From Weissella soli (GTDB lineage Bacteria; Bacillota; Bacilli; Lactobacillales; Lactobacillaceae): a stretch of DNA of 64,000 nucleotides. The position numbers were made by a program, and so were the translations under genes. Shown here piece by piece: positions 17,832 through 25,800 of this stretch. The notes beneath the pieces were generated by a model, which saw nothing but the letters and a program-made list of their open reading frames with translations, was not told the DNA's origin and ran no database searches. Where the stretch lies: NCBI RefSeq assembly GCF_001761545.1, contig NZ_CP017326.1, positions 186,001 to 250,000 of the forward strand, read 5' to 3'. How positions within the stretch are numbered: position 1 is the first letter of the stretch; the number at the start of each line of letters is the position of its first letter.

Positions 17832-19030
17832 GACTGTTCTCCTTGAGCGGTTGAAGCATCGTCACTTGGGATAATGTTATCTAGAGAGTGGTCATCCTCA
17901 TCTTCGTTGCTCTGTACAAACTTAGACTTATAGTTCCAGGTATTTTGCTTAGTGTTCTTTTCGATTGGTTGATACGTTTCAGCCTTGTCATCGAACTGGA
18001 CATCAAAAACGTAATCAGCTGTGACGTAGAAGGTTTTTGAAATACGACGAAGCAATTGATCGAACTTATCAATTTCATCCGTTTTCATACCTTCAAAAAA
18101 TGTCTTCGGATCAAATGGTGAGGTAACGATAAAATAATCTGCTACCAAATTGGGGTCTTTAAACCTGGCTGGTGCCCTTGATGTAACATCAAAAGGATCC
18201 AGAATCGTAAGTAAGTCTGAATAAGTCATACTTTGTCGGGGACGTAACTCATCCATGATTACTGAACTTTCACCGGAATAGCCCTGAAACGGGTCTTTGG
18301 AAGAGCCTGTCTTGAAGTACCTTCCGTCTTTGGAAAATTGACCGGCTAAAATTTTGGCCAATCGTGACTTTCCAAGACCAGCAGCTCCGTAAAACCATAG
18401 AACTTTGATGCCTTCGCCACTTTCGATTTTGGCTTGTCGCCACTTATCTGCGTCGTCTTTTGCCTTCATTGTGAATGCTGTATTGATCACAGTGTGGTAT
18501 CGAGAGTACAGATGACCAGGAAGTTGATGATACAAGTCAAGTTCTGAGGTGATTGTGCCAGCCTTAATATTGTCTAAGGCCTCGTTGATTACGGCGTTAT
18601 CCGTTGCTTCAGAACTGCGAGAGACACCAGCTATGATGTTCTCCATTGCGGTAATGTAGTCAAAATTATCTGAGGTGTGGACATCAGATAATTCATATTG
18701 ATACTTGTCCGTTGCCTTGCCTGTACGATGCGTCAAGTATGAAAGGGCGTTGTTGAACGTGCCAGACCATACCTCTACGTACTGCATTTCGATTTGAAAG
18801 GCCTTACCAGTGTTGGCAATTGAACGAGGGTTAGCAAACTTCAGTGCAATGTGAACGTGTGGCTCAATAAGCTGTCCGTTATCATCGACGTCCTTGTCGT
18901 GAATAATCCATGCACCAATTTCTGGGTTCAACGACTCGACGATTTCAGGGATGCTATTTACGATTTCAGAATCTAAATGTGACACTTGTTGTGCAATCAT
19001 GAATTGACGCTTCTTTTGAGATGCTGCCAT
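17828..19030 (-). CDS. HUH replication initiator / relaxase with SF3-like helicase domain
   Basis: 400-aa protein. The N-terminal endonuclease is of pMV158 RepB (Rep_2) type, with the metal motif EPHVHIAL (His58, His60) and the nicking Tyr98 in ALSYLTHRTGKATDKYQY. The second half is an ATPase with Walker A FYGAAGLGKS (215-222), Walker B SVIMDEL and a motif C-like YFIVTSP. The fusion of HUH and SF3 helicase is the plan of CRESS-DNA Reps and their bacterial plasmid relatives. It likely nicks the origin and unwinds excised circular DNA, and may also start transfer. The C-terminus is acidic and unstructured. Confidence 0.87.
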   Translation of the reverse strand: MAASQKKRQFMIAQQVSHLDSEIVNSIPEIVESLNPEIGAWIIHDKDVDDNGQLIEPHVHIALKFANPRSIANTGKAFQIEMQYVEVWSGTFNNALSYLTHRTGKATDKYQYELSDVHTSDNFDYITAMENIIAGVSRSSEATDNAVINEALDNIKAGTITSELDLYHQLPGHLYSRYHTVINTAFTMKAKDDADKWRQAKIESGEGIKVLWFYGAAGLGKSRLAKILAGQFSKDGRYFKTGSSKDPFQGYSGESSVIMDELRPRQSMTYSDLLTILDPFDVTSRAPARFKDPNLVADYFIVTSPFDPKTFFEGMKTDEIDKFDQLLRRISKTFYVTADYVFDVQFDDKAETYQPIEKNTKQNTWNYKSKFVQSNEDEDDHSLDNIIPSDDASTAQGEQS

Positions 19031-19059
19031 GATGTTGCTCCTTCTGAGTTATGAATAGG

Positions 19060-19268
19060 GAATATGTGGGAGTTCCAAACGTCTTTGGAACACTCGGCAC
19101 AGTCTTTTGAATGTGCCGGAATAGCTATGTATCCCGCAGGAAATGCGGGTTGGGATTCGGATTGGAACACTTTTGAGAGGGAGCAATAACAAGCCCAGCT
19201 CCCTATGCTGTAAGGTTTCTGCCGAGTATGGAACAGTTTTAGCGTTGTCAGATTAACAATGAGCCTGT
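19060..19268. other. candidate replication / transfer origin: hairpin array
   Basis: The 240-bp gap before rep holds several inverted repeats in a row: GTTCCAAA/TTTGGAAC (19072-19091), CGGCACA/TGTGCCG (19095-19118), CCCGCA/TGCGGG (19133-19149), GGGAGC/GCTCCC (19179-19203) and TAACA/TGTTA (about 19253-19270). TGGAACA occurs three times (19086, 19163, 19229), and ACTCGGC at 19092 has its complement GCCGAGT at 19221. Such an array beside an HUH Rep is what a nick site with Rep-binding repeats would look like. The nick site itself is not identified. Confidence 0.55.
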
Positions 19269-19270
19269 TA

Positions 19271-19738
19271 TTAACGTTCGCCAGTAATGGTTAGATACTT
19301 GCCGTGATTACGTACTGGGCTCATGACGTAATTTGGAAACTCAGCTTCTAAGTAGTCTTGAAAGCCTTTAGATTCCAGGCGTTCGCGAATATCTTGGCGA
19401 ACTGTTGCGCTTGGGCTAAACTGCCACCAGGTTTTTACAGGAACGCGGATGATAACCTTACGTTGTGAAAGCTCAACGGTTGCACCGCTGATTGCGACGT
19501 TAGCAGCCATAACTGAATTTGCACCATCTGTTTCAGGGTTTGTCCAAATTCGCAGAGTTCGACGAAGCCGCATTGAAGGAATCAATGGACGACCGTGGAA
19601 ACTTAGATACCAGTACGTTGCCGCCATGATGATTAGAATCACAGCAAATGCGATTGTGAAATGAACTACTCCTGTAACCAATGCTTCCAAAGGAGCAAAA
19701 GGATCGATAGGTTGAGTTTGTGCTGGGACTGTATTCAT
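19271..19738 (-). CDS. single-pass membrane protein of the transfer module
   Basis: 155-aa protein with one strong hydrophobic segment at about residues 20-47 (LEALVTGVVHFTIAFAVILI and beyond) and a soluble C-terminal part after a basic RLRRTLRIW stretch. It lies directly after the tcpA-like gene (2-nt gap, its ribosome binding site inside tcpA), which suggests a partner that anchors or couples the ATPase at the membrane. I do not recognise a named family. Confidence 0.65.
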   Translation of the reverse strand: MNTVPAQTQPIDPFAPLEALVTGVVHFTIAFAVILIIMAATYWYLSFHGRPLIPSMRLRRTLRIWTNPETDGANSVMAANVAISGATVELSQRKVIIRVPVKTWWQFSPSATVRQDIRERLESKGFQDYLEAEFPNYVMSPVRNHGKYLTITGER

Positions 19739-19740
19739 TG

Positions 19741-20832
19741 TTAAAAATCCTCCATTACAGTGGGCATAGCAATTGGTTCGATACCAATGTGCTCGCCATC
19801 GTTAATTGATACAATACCGGTTCCCTTGCCTCCAATTGGCAATGGAAATCCAGATTCGAGTTCTGGAAATAGGAATTTCGCACTCTCCTTGTCAATTCGA
19901 CCAAGAAGAAGGCGTAAGCCCACATTTTGACGAACTTGTGATCCACCAAAAATTTCGGCCATAGCTGATTGTGCGATAATTCCGAGCGTGATGTTCGCTT
20001 CCCGTGAAAGTAGACTAAGCACCTTAAGCTGCGATTGGAATGTTTCCAATAGGTTCTTCTTTAAACCCACTGTTAGTGCCTGAGCTTCCTCGATGATTAC
20101 GAAAATAGGGTCGCCAAACTCTGAATAATCAGTTACCTTATCGGCTGACTGGTTAAACATGAAATCTTGGCGACGATTCATCTCGTCAATGACCTCAGCT
20201 AACTTTTCAGTAACACGTGGTAAGAAGTCTTCTGGACGATCACTTGGATTTGGTACGAGCAAATCAACCTCTGGGTGTTGCTTTGCCCAGCGCGCACCAT
20301 GACTCTTCTTCACGTCAATAAGAATTAGTCGGCCGTTAGTCCCGATCTTCCGTAAGAAAGTATTTAAGAAATACTTGGTTGCGACGGTCTTACCAGAGCC
20401 GCTGCCGCCACTAATGATGAAGTGGGGAGCTTTTCGAAGGTCGTATTCCATACCTTTCATAAGGGTGACTGTGTACCGATCAGATGAAATTGGAAGGCTG
20501 TCGTAGGTTGGAGCTACAAGCCTTTCGGAAACACCTACCTTCCAAGGGTAGAAGAATGCGCGTGCCATTGACAATGAGTCTTCTCGTTGAACAAGTTGCA
20601 TTGTTGTTGCACGAATGACGGTGTACGCTGGGAAAAGAGATCCAGCGACAATGTCGTAGATTTTGTAGTAAAGTGATGAGTCTAGAATCAAACTTGAAGG
20701 CATGCGTGGGATAAAAAGAAAGCCATCGCTTTGAGCGATGACCTTGTATGCCTGTTTGACGGAACTGTCCTCACTGGCAAGAGCCGCATCAATTACCATG
20801 GTGATGTAGCGTTCTGTTTCAGACTTGTCCAT
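19741..20832 (-). CDS. FtsK/SpoIIIE-type coupling ATPase (TcpA-like)
   Basis: 363-aa ATPase with Walker A SGGSGSGKT (about 141-149), a following LIDVKKSHGARWA motif and Walker B PIFVIIEEAQAL (about 242-253). In mobile elements of Gram-positives such proteins bring the nicked DNA-relaxase complex to a mating channel. It lacks the N-terminal membrane helices of chromosomal FtsK, and the short neighbouring membrane protein may replace them. Its start overlaps the upstream stop (TAATG). Confidence 0.88.
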   Translation of the reverse strand: MDKSETERYITMVIDAALASEDSSVKQAYKVIAQSDGFLFIPRMPSSLILDSSLYYKIYDIVAGSLFPAYTVIRATTMQLVQREDSLSMARAFFYPWKVGVSERLVAPTYDSLPISSDRYTVTLMKGMEYDLRKAPHFIISGGSGSGKTVATKYFLNTFLRKIGTNGRLILIDVKKSHGARWAKQHPEVDLLVPNPSDRPEDFLPRVTEKLAEVIDEMNRRQDFMFNQSADKVTDYSEFGDPIFVIIEEAQALTVGLKKNLLETFQSQLKVLSLLSREANITLGIIAQSAMAEIFGGSQVRQNVGLRLLLGRIDKESAKFLFPELESGFPLPIGGKGTGIVSINDGEHIGIEPIAMPTVMEDF

Positions 20833-21185
20833 TACGCAAGTTCTACCCCCGATGCGCGGAAGTAGTAATCACCATAGGGGTTAATATAAGCCGTGGGTGA
20901 CACAAACTTAATCTGTGCCACGTCATCAAACTTTGGAAGCTTGTAGTCGGCAGGCAACTTGACCTTGTCTGCCCCAACTACCTTGATGTAAATCTCCAGA
21001 GTCAAGCTTTCGACTGAATCAGGCACTGGATGTTGCTTTCCGTCACCTCCTTTTTCAAAGACGGGATTGACAATCAATCCTTGTCCGACGAGTGCGAAAA
21101 TTGGAATTTGATCCCAGCCCCCCTCTTCATACTTCGCGAAAGTGTAACCGTTTCCTGTTGTTACACCCTTTACTGGTCGTACCAT
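20832..21185 (-). CDS. small conserved transfer-module protein, 117 aa
   Basis: First gene of the minus-strand operon. It is a soluble protein starting MVRPVKGVTTGNGYTFAKY. Size and place just before a coupling ATPase recall the DUF961-like Orf22/Orf23 proteins of Tn916-type elements, but I cannot confirm the family. The ATG at 21185 is preceded by AGGAGG at 8 nt. The same 19-bp sequence, inverted, covers the start of the divergent gene at 21368. Confidence 0.6.
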   Translation of the reverse strand: MVRPVKGVTTGNGYTFAKYEEGGWDQIPIFALVGQGLIVNPVFEKGGDGKQHPVPDSVESLTLEIYIKVVGADKVKLPADYKLPKFDDVAQIKFVSPTAYINPYGDYYFRASGVELA

Positions 21186-21200
21186 GATAAGCACCTCCTA
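21182..21200. repeat. 19-bp inverted repeat, left arm, over the start of the 117-aa gene
   Basis: CCATGATAAGCACCTCCTA is the exact reverse complement of 21353-21371. It contains the AGGAGG and ATG of the minus-strand gene. Confidence 0.85.
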
Positions 21201-21352
21201 AAATTTAATTGCCTTTCGACATAATTATTGTAAAAAATTTTTCGGACTTTTTTGATGTAAGTAAAAGTAGGTATGTGTGTTACATTTTTCTCTACAGACT
21301 TTTCTCTACAATACAATTTCTAGTTTTAGGAGAATAATAGTCATTATTAACA
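21201..21352. promoter_or_regulatory. divergent regulatory region of the mobile element
   Basis: This gap between divergent operons is very AT-rich. It has a direct repeat TTTTCTCTACA (21286-21296 and 21300-21310) whose second copy overlaps a possible -10 TACAAT (21307-21312), and an inverted pair ATGTAA (21255-21260) / TTACAT (21280-21285). These look like operator sites for the element's own regulator. No full -35/-10 pair is certain. Confidence 0.5.
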
Positions 21353-21371
21353 TAGGAGGTGCTTATCATGG
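21353..21371. repeat. 19-bp inverted repeat, right arm, over the start of the 383-aa gene
   Basis: TAGGAGGTGCTTATCATGG carries the ribosome binding site and ATG of the plus-strand gene and is the perfect reverse complement of 21182-21200. Confidence 0.85.
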
Positions 21372-22519
21372 CGCAGGTGCGATTTGGTAAAGTCATTCAG
21401 ACGAAGTGGTTGTCATTTCAAAAGGTGATGCGAGAATATGTTACTCCACAGGAATTGGATATATATCTGTTTGAGATGGGTTTTTTTATTTCACGAGACA
21501 CGATTGACAGTTGGATGTTTCGCAAGTCAAAGCCAACATTTCCTCGGGAGTTATTGCAAAAAATCATGGATAAGGAGTTAGATCCAAGCTCTATTCGTGA
21601 TCTGCAGGGCCGAAACAAAGTTCGTAGGATGTTTGACGCGTTATTGATGCACTTTGCGACAAGAAGTGCTGCTGAGGACGGGGTTTTACAAAGTAAAGTC
21701 ATGGCGTTTGAAATGATTAAGTTTTCAGATTTTTTTCGCGAAAAGCGTAAGCTTGATGAGAGGTACAGTGTAAAAGATGCAATCGATGAGATGAACCGCT
21801 CGAAAGCGGAGACCGTTCGAAAGAACGCCAAGGTCATTGAAGGAATGATTTCGTGGATGGAAAAGCATGATTTATATTTTGCCGAAAATTTTGAGATTTT
21901 AGAGATTCAAGCGGCAACAAATGCTCGTGGCATTTCAATAGCAGATCCAGAAATTCAGTCATTTGATGAGCTTAAGGAAGATGGGAGCGGGCGACCAATC
22001 GGGAAGACAATCCGTGATTCGGAAAGCGATGAATTTGATGAAGTGCTCAATATATTACGGATATTATCGGTACTCATTGCTTCTGAATTAGGGGCACTGG
22101 GGGCTACGCGGGTTGAGAAAATTTGGAGTCAAACCCGCAATCAAATTGTTAGTGGGTTGCCCATTTATAAGTTTGGTATTTACAAATATGCAAATGAAAA
22201 AGAAGTTGATTCTACGTATGAACAAATAGTAAATAACCCAGAAATTTTACGAAACCAGATAAATAACAAAGACTTCATCAAGCATCACGTTTATAAAACA
22301 CCTACCTTATCAAATGTTGAAATGGAAGTTTTGAATACGATTCTAGAATATATGGAATTTAAACGGTGGGATTATGCGCATTTTGAAGTCTCAGAAAAGT
22401 CGCTAAAGGAGGAGATAAAAAAAGGGGTTGAAGCGGCTAAGTTAGCTTATACATTTGATCATTCACATCAAGATGAACCAGTTGAAGAAGGAATACGAGG
22501 TGATTGGATTACAGTATAG
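21368..22519 (+). CDS. unknown mobile-element protein, 383 aa (possible regulator)
   Basis: Soluble, mainly helical protein. The N-terminal part (about residues 10-70: PQELDIYLFEMGFFISRDTIDSWMFRKSKP) could hold a helix-turn-helix; the rest has no motif I know. AGGAGG lies 8 nt before the ATG at 21368. It is the first plus-strand gene, divergent from the transfer operon and upstream of the restriction-modification gene. A role in controlling the element or its cargo is therefore plausible but unproven. Confidence 0.6.
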   Translation: MAQVRFGKVIQTKWLSFQKVMREYVTPQELDIYLFEMGFFISRDTIDSWMFRKSKPTFPRELLQKIMDKELDPSSIRDLQGRNKVRRMFDALLMHFATRSAAEDGVLQSKVMAFEMIKFSDFFREKRKLDERYSVKDAIDEMNRSKAETVRKNAKVIEGMISWMEKHDLYFAENFEILEIQAATNARGISIADPEIQSFDELKEDGSGRPIGKTIRDSESDEFDEVLNILRILSVLIASELGALGATRVEKIWSQTRNQIVSGLPIYKFGIYKYANEKEVDSTYEQIVNNPEILRNQINNKDFIKHHVYKTPTLSNVEMEVLNTILEYMEFKRWDYAHFEVSEKSLKEEIKKGVEAAKLAYTFDHSHQDEPVEEGIRGDWITV

Positions 22520-22757
22520 TGAGGTGTATAGAGCTAAAAGAGTGTACTTCGAAAGCCGATTTCAAAACTTTGGAAGAGACGTAGCTTTCGTCAAAGGAGC
22601 TGAGTTGATAAGGAATGTACCTTTATCGGCAGTAGCTATGCCCGTTCCTTCAGGTGTAGTCGTCTACATCGACAGATTTGATGTATTTTTGAGGGGCGAT
22701 ATGTTGAACAAAGCTTTAGACACTCTTGATAAGAGAGATTCGAAATCTGAAGAGTAG
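22500..22757 (+). CDS. small hypothetical protein, about 85 aa
   Basis: The frame overlaps the end of the 383-aa gene. A GTG at 22500 has GAAGGA 7 nt upstream and is my preferred start; an ATG at 22473 in the same frame lacks a binding site. The protein has a beta-rich middle (VPLSAVAMPVPSGVVVYIDRFDVFL) and a charged C-terminus. No family is recognised. The overlap suggests coupling to the upstream gene. Confidence 0.5.
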   Translation: MIGLQYSEVYRAKRVYFESRFQNFGRDVAFVKGAELIRNVPLSAVAMPVPSGVVVYIDRFDVFLRGDMLNKALDTLDKRDSKSEE

Positions 22758-22865
22758 CGTTACGCCTACCGCGGGTAACCGCAAAAATAATGTAGGTGTT
22801 CACAAACTCAGTGTGGATTTGCTGTATAATCGTACTATGATAAATGGTTAAAGGGAGTAGTAAAT
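22758..22865 (+). promoter_or_regulatory. hairpin and promoter before the restriction-modification gene
   Basis: An imperfect palindrome GCGTTAC...GTAACCGC (about 22758-22782) is followed by a consensus -10 TATAAT at 22825-22830 and GGGAG before the ATG. The -35 region is weak (TTCACA at 22799 is 20 bp away). A weak -35 beside a palindrome suggests a regulated promoter for the nuclease-methylase. Confidence 0.4.
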
Positions 22866-25800
22866 ATGGCGAATGCATTTGATGACCTCGTACAGAATGC
22901 CAATGAAAATATTCATGAGCAACGAGACAGGGGGACGTGGTTCGAACGAATGGTCGTGGCTTATCTGAAAAACGAGCCACTTCAAAAGGCCACATATAGC
23001 GATGTTTGGATGTTATCGGATGTACCTGATGAATATGGCATTTCAAAGCAAGACAAGGGAATTGATATTGTAGCGAAAGATGCAGTAACCGGTGAGCTAA
23101 CTGCTGTCCAAGCAAAATTTTATAAAGATAAGATTGAAAAGAGTACGATCGATTCATTTTTGAATCAATCACAGTTGGCCGTATTTTCCAAAGGGTTGAT
23201 TGTTTCTACCGTTGATAATTGGAGTAAAAATGCTGAAGAAGCATTGGATGGTCTTCGCAACCCGGTTACACGTATTGGATTGTCAGAGTTGCGAAACAGT
23301 GAAGTTGATTGGACGAAGTACAAGTTCGAAGCTCCTGATGCAGTCGAACTGAAAAAGAAGAAGACTCTTCGCCCACATCAATTGGGAGCATTAGATGCGG
23401 TACTCAAAGGACTGGAAAATGCTGATCGTGGTCAATTAATTATGGCGCCTGGTACTGGTAAAACATTTACGTCGCTGAAAATAACTGAGGCATTGGCGAA
23501 AAAGTCAGGAAATAAGCCGTTCAACGTATTATATTTGGTCCCTTCAATTCAACTTCTATCACAAACGCTGAAGGCGTGGAATTCGGACACGGAGATGCTA
23601 ATGCACTCGTTTGCGGTTACCTCAGACCGAAAGGCAACGAAAGTTAAGAAGGATGAATCTAACGCTGACATTTCTGCGCGTGATTTGGGATATCCGGCCA
23701 CGACTGATCCGATGAAGTTAGTTGATAATTATAAACAAGCACTATCTCAATCACCACAACGTGATTTGATGGTTGTTTTTTCAACGTACCAATCAATTGA
23801 TGTTATCGGGCGCGCTCAAGATTTTGACTTGCCGGAATTTGATTTGATTATTGCTGATGAAGCTCACCGAACAACTGGAAGTCATTTGATGAATGACGAT
23901 GAATCAGTGTTTACAAAGGTTCACAGTAATGAAAACGTCCGAGGAAAGAAGAGATTGTATCAAACTGCCACACCAAAGATTTATGGGCCAGCAGCTAAGC
24001 AAAAGGCGGATGAAAACAGTATTGTCTTGGCAGCAATGGATGATGTAACTCTTTACGGTGAAAAGTTCTACACCTACAGCTTCGGGGACGCTATTACTGA
24101 TCGCGTTCTAACGGACTACAAGATAGTAGTGCTAGGTGTTGATGAAGCAGCAGTGTCACGTACAATGCAGAGCGTTATGAAAGATGCCGAGACTGGTGAA
24201 CTTAAGCTCGATGACGTTACGAAGATTATCGGTGTTTGGAACGGTATGGTGAAACGCCAGTCTTTCACTGATGCAGTTGATGGATTGCCAATGCGTCGAG
24301 CTATTTCATTTATCGATACAATTGATCACTCAAAAAATATTATTGCTCCAATGTTTGAGCGCGTTGTTAACCAGTATTTGGGTGGTTACGGTGTTGCCGA
24401 CTCTATGTACCGCGTAAAGGTTAAGCACGTCGATGGATCTATGAACGCGCTTCAAAAGAATGACGCCTTAGACTGGTTGAAGAGCGACATTCCAGACGAT
24501 AAGAACGAAGCTCGAATTCTGTCTAATGTTCGATTCTTGACAGAAGGAATCGACGTACCCAACCTAGATGCTGTAATCTTCATGTCACCAAAGAAGTCAC
24601 AAGTTGATATTGTGCAAGCTGTCGGTCGAATTATGCGTAAGTTTGATACCAAGGAATATGGTTATATCTTGTTACCAGTAGGTATTCCAGCGGATACAAC
24701 ACCTGAGAATGTGTTGAATGATAACAAAGCATATAAGCAAATTTGGCAAGTTCTAAATGCTTTGCGTTCGATGGATGGCCGTTTTGATGCGATGATAAAC
24801 AAGATTGACCTAAATAAGAATAAGCCTAAGAATGTACAATTGATTGGTGTAGGAGGTGCACCAGATGATGAACGACCATTTGGCGGTGAAGGTGTTGTGC
24901 CTAAACCAGCAGATGAACAGTTGTCTTTGAATTTGGAGACGTTTGAAGAAGTTGAAAATGCCATCTACGGGAAAATTGTCCAGAAGGTAGGAGACCGTCG
25001 CTACTGGGAACAGTGGAGCGGTGATGTCGCAAAAATTGCTCGACAGCACATGACTCGTATCAGAGTGATGATTGAAGATGAAAATTCTGAACCGGCTATT
25101 GCCTTCGAAAAATTCTTAAAAGAAATTCGCTATGAATTGAACTCAGGAATTACCAAAGACTCAGCTATCGAAATGTTAGCGCAGCATATGATTACAAAAC
25201 CGGTTTTCGATGCATTGTTTGAGTCTTATTCATTTATTAAAACTAACCCTGTTTCTCAAGCTATGGAAGATATCATCCAGGTACTGGAGCAAAATAAGTT
25301 TGAAGAAGAGCAAGAATCACTGGATGGGTTTTATGCAAGTGTAGCTCAACGCGCTAAGGGAATTGATAACGCTGAAGGCAAGCAGACTGTAATTAAGGAA
25401 CTGTATGAGAAATTTTTCCAAACGGCCTTCAAAGATACAACAGATCGATTGGGAATTGTATTTACACCTGTCGAAATTGTTGATTTTATTGTGAAGTCTG
25501 TGGATCAAGTTTTGGATAGACATTTTGGTAAAGGATTATCAGATGAAGGAGTACATATTCTGGATCCATTTACAGGAACAGGGACATTTGTCACTAGAAC
25601 ACTACATTATCTTGAGCAGCAGATGAATGAAGGAAAAGTCAGTTTTACTGATGTGTTGAGAAAATACACTCAGGAACTACACGCAAATGAAATCGTGCTG
25701 TTAAGTTACTATATTGCTGCAATCAATATTGAAGCCGTATTTGATGATATCAACGGAGACGATAGAGGGTATGAACAATTCCCTGGTATTGTTTTGACAG

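Noticed and set aside
19060-19268. CRISPR array
   Set aside because: The repeats are short, unequal in spacing and mostly inverted; there is no regular repeat-spacer pattern and no cas gene in the window.
22636-23172. Minus-strand open frame of 178 codons opposite the start of the Type ISP gene
   Set aside because: Covers the nuclease domain of a well-supported gene and has no binding site; no protein family visible.
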